A DNA stretch of 64,000 bases from Psychromonas marina (GCF_030161115.1 NZ_BSPQ01000002.1:404318-468317); one strand, 5' to 3'; positions 8,908-17,913 are shown, counted from the stretch's first letter. Numbers and translations: made by a program. Notes: a model not told the origin generated them from the letters alone.

Positions 8908-9660
8908 TTAGCGCCAGTCTAACCAATATCGATACTCCACCACCAGATTACCTTCCAAGGTATCTTTAAATAACTCACTCGCTTGCGACAGGCATTGTGG
9001 GGCAATAACCTCAGGCTCCGTCCAACCTGTTTCCTCATCTAAATAATCACGTTGGTAACCCCAGGTTGCACAAGAAAGCAGTTGATCGAAACCAAGTTGG
9101 CGCTGACACACTACGCAGGTTTCAAACTCCACACGAATATCTTCACCATCAAGGCCATAAGCATCAGAGACATATGGAGTATCGTAGATGGCAAGGGTTG
9201 ATGCGCGACTGGTCTGAGTAAGCCAAGGTTTATCACTGCTATCAATTGGTGTGAAATGGGTATTGTAGCCATGCTCTAAAGGGCGGTTATCATAAAAAGG
9301 TTGTTCAAAAAAAGGCGGGATATCTATCTGCACAGGTAGTTCACCCTGATTTAATAGGCTATTGGTTTTACGCACTTGTAGGATTCTGTATTGATCGCAT
9401 TGTGCAAAATTAGACTTGTCGAGCTGGCCGTTATCATTACTAAAAAAATGAATTTCAACACCAATACCGGTTGCGTCATCATTAGCAATATAAGAGGCAT
9501 TACTGCGGCCACTGTGAAACCAAAACTCCGACAGTACCAATAATCCAAGTGGTTGATTATCTGACTGAGTCACAGGGCAAACTTTACTCACTTGTAGCAC
9601 TTCTGCAACAACATTAAATGATAAGCACAATATTGATAATGCTTTGATTATTAAGTGCAT
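8908..9660 (-). CDS. Secreted protein of unknown function
   Basis: This is a 250-residue protein with a clear signal peptide (MHLIIKALSILCLSFNVVAE). I do not recognise a family. The mature part is acidic and aromatic-rich, with an ETCVVCQRQ CxxC pair near residue 182 and two more cysteines, so disulfides in the periplasm are likely. It is convergent with the GH8 gene and ends 84 bp past that gene's terminator. A degenerate duplicate of its 3' end lies at 5251-5345 on the other side of the GH8 gene. Confidence 0.7.
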   Translation of the reverse strand: MHLIIKALSILCLSFNVVAEVLQVSKVCPVTQSDNQPLGLLVLSEFWFHSGRSNASYIANDDATGIGVEIHFFSNDNGQLDKSNFAQCDQYRILQVRKTNSLLNQGELPVQIDIPPFFEQPFYDNRPLEHGYNTHFTPIDSSDKPWLTQTSRASTLAIYDTPYVSDAYGLDGEDIRVEFETCVVCQRQLGFDQLLSCATWGYQRDYLDEETGWTEPEVIAPQCLSQASELFKDTLEGNLVVEYRYWLDWR

Positions 9661-9782
9661 AAATATTCCTTTATCGACCCAGTGACGGAGTTATGAAATC
9701 TATTCAGCATTAAAATTTTAGTGTTGTAATGAAAATATTAAAAAATATGAAGTTTAATACTAGATTGTGTTAATGGAATGTT

Positions 9783-9810
9783 TATAATAGACCACATTGA
9801 TTTATATCAA
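9783..9810 (+). promoter_or_regulatory. -10 element overlapped downstream by a perfect FNR-type box
   Basis: TATAAT lies at 9783-9788 and TTGATTTATATCAA, an exact TTGAT-N4-ATCAA palindrome, at 9797-9810. The ATG follows at 9836. If the -10 is used, the start of transcription falls at or beside the box, a position expected for repression rather than class II activation. No good -35 is seen. Recognition by FNR or a CRP-type homologue is an inference. Confidence 0.5.
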
Positions 9811-9835
9811 TTTTACTTACTAAAGGAATATAACC

Positions 9836-10012
9836 ATGAACGTTGATCAACATATTAAAGTAGCACAGTGGCATTTAGAGCAAGCTCGTTTACACGCAAC
9901 AAGCGAGCACGCTTGTGGTTGCCCACCAAATGCACACGATCAAAAAGCGATCGATGCAATTGAAGCTGGTCAAGTTAAAGAAGAACTAACTTGTACGCTT
10001 GATAAAGCGTAA
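9836..10012 (+). CDS. Small cysteine-containing protein, 58 aa
   Basis: This short gene has a strong ribosome site (AAAGGAATAT, 6 bases before the ATG) and its own terminator at 10050. The 58-residue product MNVDQHIKVAQWHLEQARLH... is soluble and helical. It contains an HACGCPP cluster in the middle (Cys27, Cys29) and a third cysteine near the end (LTCTLDKA). Cys and His residues (H6, H13, H20, H25, H34) could bind a metal or cofactor. I do not recognise the family. An FNR-type box over the promoter suggests control by oxygen. Clean flanking signals argue that it is a real gene. Confidence 0.72.
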   Translation: MNVDQHIKVAQWHLEQARLHATSEHACGCPPNAHDQKAIDAIEAGQVKEELTCTLDKA

Positions 10013-10049
10013 TAAGTAAGCAATTCGTTACCTTTTAAGGGTAACAACT

Positions 10050-10091
10050 AAAAAGCGGAGATTATACAGTCGTGTAGTCTCCGCTTTTTTG
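10050..10091 (+). terminator. Terminator of the 58-aa protein gene
   Basis: The stem AAAAGCGGAGA / TCTCCGCTTTT with a run of T (CGCTTTTTTGTG) is preceded by a smaller hairpin, GTTACC...GGTAAC (10027-10045). Confidence 0.88.
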
Positions 10092-10200
10092 TGTCTATAA
10101 ATCACTTAATCTCCCCATTTTATCTCTTCAGCTCTATTCTCCTGCTAGTAACTATGTAAAAATAGACCTTCTCATGTAGATGAAAATAGGTCGAAACACG

Positions 10201-10776
10201 ATGAATCTTAATATTATTAAAGATGAATTATTAGAAGCTGAAAAAGTATTACAGGCATTTTTTAGCGATCAAGAAAATTTAGAGAATATTGAAAAAGCGG
10301 CTTGTCTGCTATCAGATGCATTTAAGCTAGAAGGCAAAGTACTTGCTTGTGGTAATGGTGGTTCTCACTGTGATGCGATGCATTTTGCGGAAGAATTAAC
10401 CGGACGTTACCGTGAACATCGCCCATCCTACCCAGCGATCGCGATTTCAGATGCAAGTCATATCTCTTGTGTTGGTAATGATTATGGTTTTGATGCTATT
10501 TTTGCACGTTACCTTGAAGGCGTTGGTCGTAAAGGTGATGTACTGTTTTGTCTTTCAACCAGTGGTAATTCCGCTAATATCCTTAAAGCGATTGAAGTGG
10601 CGCAACAGAAAGGCATCAAAGTCATTGCATTAACAGGCAAAGATGGCGGAAAAATGGCGGGTCTTGCTGATGTAGAAATTCGCGTTCCCCATTTTGGATA
10701 TGCAGATCGTATTCAAGAGATACATATTAAAATCATTCATATTTTGATTTTATTAATAGAAAAAAAAATGGCATAG
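10201..10776 (+). CDS. gmhA: Phosphoheptose isomerase GmhA
   Basis: The 191-residue protein converts sedoheptulose 7-phosphate to glycero-manno-heptose 7-phosphate in LPS inner-core heptose synthesis. The SIS domain shows [30 protein letters not shown] and the C-terminal [11 protein letters not shown] motif with metal-binding His/Glu. I prefer the start at 10201 ([15 protein letters not shown]) over the ATG at 10180, because it matches the family's N-terminus and length. It is followed by yafJ after 13 bp, the same order as in E. coli. Confidence 0.95.
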   Translation: MNLNIIKDELLEAEKVLQAFFSDQENLENIEKAACLLSDAFKLEGKVLACGNGGSHCDAMHFAEELTGRYREHRPSYPAIAISDASHISCVGNDYGFDAIFARYLEGVGRKGDVLFCLSTSGNSANILKAIEVAQQKGIKVIALTGKDGGKMAGLADVEIRVPHFGYADRIQEIHIKIIHILILLIEKKMA

Positions 10777-10789
10777 GATAACGGAATAA

Positions 10790-11557
10790 ATGTGTGAGCT
10801 TTTAGGCATGAGTGCCAATGTACCAACGGATATCTGTTTTAGTTTTAGCGGTTTGGTAAAGCGAGGTGGTGAGACAGGCCCCCATAAAGATGGATGGGGA
10901 ATCACATTTTACGAAGGCAAAGGATGTCGTAGTTTTAAAGATCCTAAACCGAGTTGTGACTCACGCGTAGCGGAATTAGTAAAAGATTATCCTATAAAAA
11001 GTAAATCGGTGATCAGTCATATTCGTCAAGCAAATCGAGGCGGTGTTTCATTAGAAAATACCCATCCATTTATTCGTGAATTATGGGGACAAAACTGGAC
11101 CTATGCACATAATGGGCAGTTGACCGGTTATGAAGACTTACCATTAGGTCATGCACACCCCGTTGGGCAAACCGACAGTGAGCGCGCTTTTTGTTGGATC
11201 ATTGATAAGTTACATCAAAGTTACCAAACTGCACCAGAAGATATGTTGACGATGTTTAAAGAGATCGCCGGTTATGCCGACGAACTTCGTCAGTTAGGTG
11301 TGTTTAACATGTTGCTCAGCAATGGCGAATACGTGATGTGTTACTGTACTAATAACCTACACTGGATAACGCGTCGTGCTCCTTTTGGTAAAGCTCAGTT
11401 AATCGATGAAGATATGATCGTGGACTTCTGTGAAGAAACCTCGGACAGTGATGTGGTGACTGTGATTGCAACTCGTCCACTGACAAGCGATGAACAGTGG
11501 AACAAAATGGGTGAAGGTGAGTTTAGCGTATTCCATTTTGGTGAGCGCGTTTTATAA
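10790..11557 (+). CDS. yafJ: Class II glutamine amidotransferase, YafJ family
   Basis: The 255-residue Ntn-type amidotransferase begins MCELLGMSAN, so Cys2 becomes the nucleophile after Met removal. Conserved elements are GPHKDGWG, HIRQANRGG, the THPF motif and WTYAHNG(Q), which form the glutamine pocket. The acceptor substrate is unknown, although the gene's constant place next to gmhA suggests a link to envelope or housekeeping metabolism. The alkC-like gene follows 16 bp later and may be cotranscribed. Confidence 0.9.
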   Translation: MCELLGMSANVPTDICFSFSGLVKRGGETGPHKDGWGITFYEGKGCRSFKDPKPSCDSRVAELVKDYPIKSKSVISHIRQANRGGVSLENTHPFIRELWGQNWTYAHNGQLTGYEDLPLGHAHPVGQTDSERAFCWIIDKLHQSYQTAPEDMLTMFKEIAGYADELRQLGVFNMLLSNGEYVMCYCTNNLHWITRRAPFGKAQLIDEDMIVDFCEETSDSDVVTVIATRPLTSDEQWNKMGEGEFSVFHFGERVL

Positions 11558-11573
11558 ATAAAGGATAGTTAAT

Positions 11574-12656
11574 ATGGCTGAATTACTGAAAGATGTTTAT
11601 AGTCCCGCTTTTATTGATTCAGTCGCAACACAATTTAAGATTGCTTATCCAAGCTTTAAAAAACAGTCTTTTGTCGACACCATTTTTGATGCGCAGTGGC
11701 AGCAAAAAGAACTCAAAGCGCGCCTGACTTTTATCGCACAAACCCTGCATCAATTTTTACCTCAAGATTTTCAAAAAAGTACTAATATTTTAAAACAGGT
11801 TGCGCCTTTTTTTGGTAGTTACGAAGCAATGTTTTTCCCCGCTTTTGTCGAACTGTATGGGCTTGATGACTACCAAACCTCAATTGAAACATTGGCTGTT
11901 TTAACACAATTTTCAAGCGCTGAGTTTGCGGTGCGACCTTTCATTATTAACTACCCTGAACAGATGATCGCCCAGATGCTGATTTGGGCAGGTGACGATA
12001 ATGTGCATGTGCGCCGATTAGCCAGTGAGGGCTGTCGTCCTCGATTACCTTGGGCGTGTGCGTTACCCGCGTTTAAAAAAGATCCAAGCGCGATTATCCC
12101 AATTCTTGAAAAACTAAAAGATGATAATGAGGATTATGTGTACCGCAGTGTGGCTAATAACCTCAATGATATCAGTAAAGATAACCCACAATTAGTGGTT
12201 AAACTTGCCCAACGTTGGTTACAGGATAAACCCACAAAAAATAGACGTTGGTTAGTTAAACATGGCTGCCGTGGGTTATTAAAAAGTGCAGAACCAGCGG
12301 TATTAGCGCTGTTTGGTTATAGCCCACCAACAGATATCACCTTGCAGCAGTTAGTGGTGGATGAAAAGGTCTGTTTAGGCGAGAAGTTGTCTTTCTCTTT
12401 TATTTTAGACAGTTCAAAAGCGTTAGGAAAATGCCGTTTAGAGTTTGCGATTAGCTTTATGAAAAGCAATGGTAAACAAGCAGACAAAATATTTAAAATT
12501 TCAGAATCAGAGATAACCAGCAACACCAAATCGTTCACTAAACAGTTTAGTTTTAAAGCCATATCAACACGTAAATATTACCTCGGTGCACATCAGATAA
12601 GCATCATTGTAAACGGTGTGAAAATGGCAACGCAAGATTTTGAGTTAACGGATTAA
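11574..12656 (+). CDS. alkC: DNA alkylation-repair glycosylase, AlkC-type (HEAT-like repeats)
   Basis: This is a 360-residue protein. Residues ~1-255 are helical repeats containing VHVRRLASEGCRPRLPWA and DYVYRSVANNLNDISKDNP, motifs of the AlkC/AlkD superfamily of HEAT-like DNA glycosylases. Residues ~262-360 are beta-rich (LGEKLSFSFIL ... YYLGAHQISIIVNG), consistent with the C-terminal Ig-like domain that distinguishes AlkC from AlkD. AlkC enzymes remove N3-methylcytosine and N1-methyladenine. Assignment to AlkC rather than another subfamily is inferred from length and the C-terminal domain. It ends next to the REP array. Confidence 0.85.
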   Translation: MAELLKDVYSPAFIDSVATQFKIAYPSFKKQSFVDTIFDAQWQQKELKARLTFIAQTLHQFLPQDFQKSTNILKQVAPFFGSYEAMFFPAFVELYGLDDYQTSIETLAVLTQFSSAEFAVRPFIINYPEQMIAQMLIWAGDDNVHVRRLASEGCRPRLPWACALPAFKKDPSAIIPILEKLKDDNEDYVYRSVANNLNDISKDNPQLVVKLAQRWLQDKPTKNRRWLVKHGCRGLLKSAEPAVLALFGYSPPTDITLQQLVVDEKVCLGEKLSFSFILDSSKALGKCRLEFAISFMKSNGKQADKIFKISESEITSNTKSFTKQFSFKAISTRKYYLGAHQISIIVNGVKMATQDFELTD

Positions 12657-12683
12657 ATTGCCCAAACACCCAAACCGTTGCCT

Positions 12684-13450
12684 GTAGGTCGCGGCTTTAG
12701 CCCGACAATCATGACTGTTGGCCTGAAGACCAACTTACAATATCTCTCTGTAGATTGCGGCTTCGGCCCGACAATCATTACTGTTGGCCTGAAGACCAAC
12801 CTACGAAATTCACCACTCCTTTGTAGGTCGTGGCTTTAACCCGACAATCATGACTGTTGGCCTGAAGACCAACCTACGAAATTCACCACTCCCTTGTAGG
12901 TCGCGGCTTTAGCCCGACAATCATTACTGTTGGCCTGAAGACCAACTTACAATATCTCTTTATAGGTCGCGGCTTTAGCCCGACAATCATTACTGTTGAC
13001 CTGAAGACCAACCCACAATATTGATCTGTAGGTCGTGGCTTCAGCACGACAATCATTACTGTTGGCCTGAAAACCAACCTACGAAATTCACCACTCCCTT
13101 GCAGGTCGCGGCTTTAGCCCGACAATCATTACTGTTGGCCTGAAGACCAACCCACAATGTTGCTCTGTAGATCACGGCTTCAGCCCGACAATCATGACTG
13201 TTGGCCTGAAGACCAACCTACGAAATTCACCACTCCCTTGTAGGTCGCGGCTTCAGCCCGACAATCATTATTGTTGGTATGAAGACCAACCTACGAAATT
13301 TACCACTCCTTTGTAGGTCGTGGCTTCAGCCCGACAATCATTACCGTTGGCCTGAAGACCAACCTACGAAATTCACCACTCCTTTGTAGGTCGCGGCTTT
13401 AGCCCGACAATCATGACTCCTTTGTAGGTCGTGGCTTTAGCCCGACAATC
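12684..13450. repeat. Tandem REP/BIME array, 12 units of ~66-80 bp
   Basis: Each unit has two imperfect palindromes. The head is GTAGGTCGCGGCTTTAGCC plus CGAC (hairpin GTCG..GGCT/AGCC..CGAC). The tail is GTTGGCCTGAAGACCAAC plus CTAC, which on the other strand is again GTAGGT followed by a hairpin. The 5' GTAG tetranucleotide and paired inverted orientation match REP elements (BIMEs). Heads start near 12684, 12750, 12833, 12896, 12962, 13028, 13101, 13167, 13240, 13313, 13386 and 13424. The last two units are only half units. Spacers are AATTCACCACTCC or AATATCTCT. The array lies between convergent alkC and cueR. Short ORFs inside it are not genes. Confidence 0.92.
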
Positions 13451-13525
13451 TTCCGATCCTAAAAAAACACCGAATCAAAACACCAATTTACTAACCGCTG
13501 ATCGCTAACTGTTAATAACTGTCCA

Positions 13526-13915
13526 TCATTTCCCAAAGGCATCAATAATCGGGCAGGCTGCTTGCGTATCGCCATGACATTGCTCCGCTAATGCTTTTAA
13601 ACTCTCAAGCAGGGCTTGTTGTTGCTTAATTCGCTCTTCTAGCTCGGTTATTTTTTGTAATGCAATCTCTTTTACATCACTACTACTGCGCTGGTTGTCT
13701 TTAGAGAGCTCCAATAAAGCGCGGCTCTCCTTTAAATTAAAACCTGCATCCTTGGTACTTTTAATAAAATGCAGTTGCTTAATTAAAGATTCAGGATAAT
13801 AGCGGTACTCATTTTCACTTCTCGGTGGTGCACTGATTAATCCTATCTGCTCATAATGGCGAATAGATTTGATAGATAAGCCCGTTTCTTTTGCCGCCTG
13901 GCTAATAGATAACAT
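13526..13915 (-). CDS. cueR: CueR-type Cu(I)-responsive MerR regulator
   Basis: The 129-residue protein has an N-terminal winged helix (LSISQAAKETGLSIKSIRHYE), a long dimer coiled coil (~75-112) and the C-terminal metal loop C-H-G-D-T-Q-A-A-C-P-I. That loop supplies the two cysteines with the spacing used by CueR for Cu(I), Ag(I) and Au(I). The start codon overlaps the copA stop by one base (TAATG). It is therefore read from the copA promoter, unlike the separate or divergent arrangement in enterics, and would be autoregulated. Confidence 0.92.
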   Translation of the reverse strand: MLSISQAAKETGLSIKSIRHYEQIGLISAPPRSENEYRYYPESLIKQLHFIKSTKDAGFNLKESRALLELSKDNQRSSSDVKEIALQKITELEERIKQQQALLESLKALAEQCHGDTQAACPIIDAFGK

Positions 13916-16305
13916 TATGAAAGATCCTTAATTTTGATACGTTTTAACAATAATGAATTGGTTAATACCGTGATACTAGAGAGTGCCATCGCAGCACCGG
14001 CAATCGCAGGGCTTAAATAACCCAATGCGGCGGCAGGTATCGCAATGGTATTAAATATAAAGGCCCAAAATAGATTCTGTTGAATCTTATGCCATGTCGC
14101 ACGAGATATATCGATAGCAAGCGCAACTAAACGTGGGTCGTTACGCATTAAGGTGATTGATGCGCTCTCTTTTGCCGCATCACTACCCGTTCCCATGGCG
14201 ATACTAATATCAGCTTGGGCAAGGGCTGGCGCATCGTTCACCCCATCACCGACCATCGCGATATGGTTACCCTGTTGTAACTCAATCAGTTTCGCTAATT
14301 TCTGCTCTGGTTTGAGCTCGCTGTAGCTATCATCAACCTGTAATTTATGTGCAATATCAGTCACAACACTGTGTTTATCACCACTTAAGATAATGGTTTT
14401 TAAGCCACGCAGTTTGAGTTCGGTAACTGCTTCAATACTGCTCTCACGTAATGTATCGGTGATGCTTAATAGTCCCCAAAATTCATTTTCTTTGGCAACA
14501 TAAACCACACTTTCACTCGCCGAAAAGTTTAAATCAGTTGGAATGGAGATAGCGAATCGCTGCATCATTTTGAGGTTACCCGCAATGATCTGTTTATCCT
14601 CTACAATGCCGTGGATCCCTTCACCGTTCACCGCGTTGATATCACTTGCTGATGCAACAGTAATATTTTCAGCTAGACAGTGATCTTTGATCGTCGTTGC
14701 AATTGGGTGTTGGCTACCCATTTGTATTGCGGCAAGTTCAGCGAGCATTACGCTGTTTTGATTATCTGTGCTGTAGCAGTGACTAATCGCGCCTTTACCT
14801 TTGGTTAATGTGCCGGTTTTATCAAACACAATCGTTTGTAAACGAAACGCTTGTTGCAACGTTTTAATATCTTTAATTAATATGCCTTGTTGTGCTGCTA
14901 CACCTGTTCCGACAACAACCGCAGTAGGCGTTGCAAGCCCGAGCGCACAGGGGCAAGCGATCACGAGTACCGCTACCGAATTAATTAACGCATGTTGAAA
15001 ATCGCCAGTGGTGAAATACCAAATTGAGAAGGTAAGGGCGGCGATAACTAATACAACCGGCACAAAAATCGCACTTATTTTATCCACTAATTGCATAATA
15101 GGCGCTTTACTCATCTGTGCATTTTCAACTAAATGAATAATTTTACTTAAGCTTGTTGAGTCTCCGACTGCAGTGGTTTTTATCAGTAATACCCCCTCGC
15201 CATTAATACTGCCTGCAATCACTTTTTCTTGTATCTCTTTTAAGATCGGTTTACTTTCTCCGGTTAACAGTGACTCATCTAGATAGCTTGTCCCTTCAAC
15301 CACCACGCCATCGACAGGCACTTTTTCACCAATAGCGAGTTGTACAATATCGCCGACCTGAACATCATCGATATTAACCGTTACAAACTGTTTGCCCTTT
15401 TTAATACGCGCGTTGTCTGGACGAAGTGCCATTAAGGCATTAATCGCACTGCTGGTGCTCTGTTTTGCACGATGCTCTAAATATTTACCCAGCGTGACAA
15501 GGGTAATCACTAGCGTACTCGATTCAAAATAAAGCGGATGATCTAAACCTGAAATTAAAATAGATAAACTATAGAAATAGGCCGCGCTGGTACCCAATGC
15601 AACCAGTAGATCCATGTTCGCGGCTTTATCTTTAAGGCTATTCCAAGCGCCTTTATAGAAACGGGCACCAATATAAAATTGTACAGGGGTTGCTAACAGA
15701 AACTCTAAGGTGCGTGGCAGAAAGTGGTGAGATCCGGTAATCAACATCATCACCATCGAGATCATAAACGGAATACTAAGCAGTACCGAGATGCTTAACA
15801 GAGTAAGCACTTTTTTATCGCGTTTTTGCTGTGCAAGCTGTTTGCTGTTTTGTTGCTGTGCGAAATTTTTGTGCTGCTTCTCGGTGAGTTCGTAACTAAT
15901 AGAATCGACTAACGCTTTTAATTGCTGCTTGTTAAATGCACCATCAATGGTTTGAAACTGTACCGTTTCAGTTGCAAAGTTACTGTTTACATTAAAGGTG
16001 AAAGGGTGGTTTGCTAAGCTTTTAACGGTTTTTTTAGCGCAGTTAGCACAACTCCAGCCAACGACATCAAAGCTGAATGTTTGCAGGTCTGTCTGGTAGT
16101 TTTTTGCTTCTAATAAGTTAATCACCTGCGCCAGAATTTCGTTGCGTTCACTGGTGCCAGTAAAGTTTATTTGTGCTTTTTCAAGCGTAAAATTAACCTC
16201 ACTGGTTACTCCCTCTATCTCATTTAATGCAGTCTGTAACTTACTCGCACAACCTGCGCAGTTCATGCCATAAACTGGCAGTGATAATGTATTTAAAGTA
16301 GACAT
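13915..16305 (-). CDS. copA: Copper-exporting P1B-type ATPase CopA
   Basis: The 796-residue protein starts at 16305 (MSTLNTLSLPVYGMNC, with AAGGGTT 4 bases upstream); an upstream in-frame ATG adds 7 residues without a ribosome site. It has two N-terminal heavy-metal domains (GMNCAGC ~13-19 and GWSCANC ~78-84) and eight predicted membrane helices. The CPC metal site in VIACPCALG, the TGES actuator loop, DKTGTLT phosphorylation site and GDGVNDAPAL hinge are present. It pumps cytoplasmic Cu(I)/Ag(I) to the periplasm. A MerR-type promoter lies at 16336-16366 and cueR follows in the same operon. Confidence 0.97.
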   Translation of the reverse strand: MSTLNTLSLPVYGMNCAGCASKLQTALNEIEGVTSEVNFTLEKAQINFTGTSERNEILAQVINLLEAKNYQTDLQTFSFDVVGWSCANCAKKTVKSLANHPFTFNVNSNFATETVQFQTIDGAFNKQQLKALVDSISYELTEKQHKNFAQQQNSKQLAQQKRDKKVLTLLSISVLLSIPFMISMVMMLITGSHHFLPRTLEFLLATPVQFYIGARFYKGAWNSLKDKAANMDLLVALGTSAAYFYSLSILISGLDHPLYFESSTLVITLVTLGKYLEHRAKQSTSSAINALMALRPDNARIKKGKQFVTVNIDDVQVGDIVQLAIGEKVPVDGVVVEGTSYLDESLLTGESKPILKEIQEKVIAGSINGEGVLLIKTTAVGDSTSLSKIIHLVENAQMSKAPIMQLVDKISAIFVPVVLVIAALTFSIWYFTTGDFQHALINSVAVLVIACPCALGLATPTAVVVGTGVAAQQGILIKDIKTLQQAFRLQTIVFDKTGTLTKGKGAISHCYSTDNQNSVMLAELAAIQMGSQHPIATTIKDHCLAENITVASASDINAVNGEGIHGIVEDKQIIAGNLKMMQRFAISIPTDLNFSASESVVYVAKENEFWGLLSITDTLRESSIEAVTELKLRGLKTIILSGDKHSVVTDIAHKLQVDDSYSELKPEQKLAKLIELQQGNHIAMVGDGVNDAPALAQADISIAMGTGSDAAKESASITLMRNDPRLVALAIDISRATWHKIQQNLFWAFIFNTIAIPAAALGYLSPAIAGAAMALSSITVLTNSLLLKRIKIKDLS

Positions 16306-16335
16306 AAGCAACCCTTGATAAAACAACCTATCTAT

Positions 16336-16366
16336 ATAATAACCTTTACCCTAAGGGTAAGGTAAA
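16336..16366 (-). promoter_or_regulatory. CueR-type copA promoter with 19-bp spacer
   Basis: On the minus strand a TTTACC -35 (16361-16366) and TATTAT -10 (16336-16341) are separated by exactly 19 bp. The spacer holds the dyad ACCTTACCC..GGGTAAAGGT. An over-long spacer with a centred dyad is the hallmark of MerR/CueR promoters. The remaining interval 16377-16760 shows nothing I can call. Confidence 0.85.
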
Positions 16367-16763
16367 GGTTTATTAAAGGAACAGGCTGTTATTGATTGAT
16401 GTGGACTGGTTTAATTAAGTTTTTGACTAGGAAACTAGGGGCGAAGCACTCTCTAAATTAAAGAGAAATAAGATAGAATGTCAGAACTTAATTAGCCTGC
16501 AACTGCAATGATTATTAATAGCCATGTAATTGATTATTAAAATATTTAGTGCTGTTTTTTGTTGTTGTTATGCAGTGGAAATACTCAGTAAGAAAGTAAA
16601 AATATCGATCTGCATCTTTCTTTTATTAGTTTGTATTGTTGAATTTTTAACACATATCATATTGTTACATATCCCTTCAACTTAACTACCTAATTAGTGG
16701 TATTTTTATGGCTGATTCATAAATTCACATTAATATAATCTTACGTCAAGCTAAGGAGTAATG

Positions 16764-17204
16764 ATGCAAAATGTAATTGAAGAAAGACCATATGTTATTC
16801 AGGAAGTTAACCGCATCTTAGATAAAGAAGTCGCTAATAGAATCAATTTGGTGGGATCGTTACCTGGTGCATGTTTAAGGAGAGTTAAATCTCTCGATTC
16901 AAAATTGAGCATGATCGGTAAACAAATAGACACAAGCTATTTGACGCTAGAGCTTAGCAAGTCAATTACGGTTTTCGATCAAGACAGAACTCGCTTAGTG
17001 CTTCTTTTGGATGGTCTGCAACACGTTGAAGTCGTAGATCAAAAACAAATCATGTTAAATGCGGTTAATAATATTAATACCGCTATTAATAGGCCTTACA
17101 ATTGTTCTTTTGATGAAACAGTCGGCTTATTGGCTAGTCTAGTTGAATCAATTGAAAGGTTTAGACTATTAATTGAAGGTGCTGATAAAGATACTGTCCA
17201 TTAA
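16764..17204 (+). CDS. Conserved-looking hypothetical protein
   Basis: The protein has 146 residues from the ATG at 16764. The adjacent ATG at 16761 is only 2 bases from AAGGAG, so the second fits better. It is soluble and mostly helical, with no signal peptide, membrane segment or recognised motif. Helical stretches such as LELSKSITVFDQDRTRLVLLLDGLQHVEVVD suggest an all-alpha domain. It stands alone, with long non-coding intervals on both sides. I cannot assign a function. Confidence 0.6.
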   Translation: MQNVIEERPYVIQEVNRILDKEVANRINLVGSLPGACLRRVKSLDSKLSMIGKQIDTSYLTLELSKSITVFDQDRTRLVLLLDGLQHVEVVDQKQIMLNAVNNINTAINRPYNCSFDETVGLLASLVESIERFRLLIEGADKDTVH

Positions 17205-17314
17205 TTTATTCTTAATAGGCATTTATTTTTAATGTGTAAGTATATAAAAATTAATTTAGTGGTGTTTTCAACCATCCTGTCATGCACTTATCTAGGATTT
17301 GTTAATACCACAAT

Positions 17315-17479
17315 ATGAAACAGAGCAATGCCCGTAAACTAAAAGATATCAAACAATGGTAGCTAGCCTGCAATCGACACTTAATCTGCACTGACGGTGT
17401 GGACTTCCTGCCGCAATACGTCGAATTATTTACGGCTGCGCAGAGCCTAAAGCAGACATTATATAAGTTGTTTTTCTAG
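17315..17479 (+). pseudogene. Possible small gene interrupted by an in-frame TAG
   Basis: From the ATG at 17315 the frame reads MKQSNARKLKDIKQW, stops at TAG (17360-17362), then stays open for 38 codons (LACNRHLICTDGVDFLPQYV...) to TAG at 17477. The composition after the stop looks protein-like and more G+C-rich than the surrounding gap. It could be a decayed ~54-residue gene or a chance frame. The rest of 17205-17913 holds only the MITE fragment at 17652 and an inverted repeat (CCGTTACC...GGTAACG, 17749-17796). Confidence 0.3.
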
Positions 17480-17651
17480 CTTGCTTTCGGTCATAAACCT
17501 ATCTGATAAAATTTGAATGTTTTCACTTTAAATTAGTGGCCATAATCACTGTGCCACTTCACATCTAAGCGACTTATTGCAATACAGCACTGCAACAAAT
17601 CAGCCCCTTAACTATTAACTATACTTGGCCGCTAGAGTGGCTACATAGTTA

Positions 17652-17733
17652 TACCAAAGGAATTAATAAAGTTATCATTCTTACTGGTTAAAATTATCAC
17701 TTACTGCGTTGTGAAGTGAGTACCGCTATTTAA
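17652..17733 (+). mobile_element. Truncated MITE copy (left end only)
   Basis: The stretch begins TACCAAAGGAATTAATAAAG and continues TATCATTCTTACTGGTTAA, then ACTGCGTTGTGAAGTGAG. It matches the left half of the elements at 28931 and 48231 with a few substitutions. Similarity ends near 17733, and the right terminal repeat is absent. Confidence 0.75.
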
Positions 17734-17913
17734 CAACCTACACCATAAAAACCGTTACCCTAAGCTTAAGGTTTTATTTCGGTAACGCAGCGTTATCAAT
17801 TGACCATTTGTAAAATAATGTCAGGTGAAAAATATTTTTATTGATCAATTGTGCCTATATTAAGTGTTTACTTAGGAAACATAATTCATGACAAATAGGT
17901 AAAGGAGTAAATA

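Noticed and set aside
12883-13077. 64-codon minus-strand frame with internal amino-acid repeats
   Set aside because: It is produced by the REP/BIME array; the repeated peptide (MVFRPTVMIVVLKPRPT-like) simply reflects the DNA repeat.
12684-13450. CRISPR array interpretation of the tandem repeats
   Set aside because: Spacers are themselves repeated (AATTCACCACTCC), repeats are palindrome pairs with GTAG ends, and no cas gene is near.
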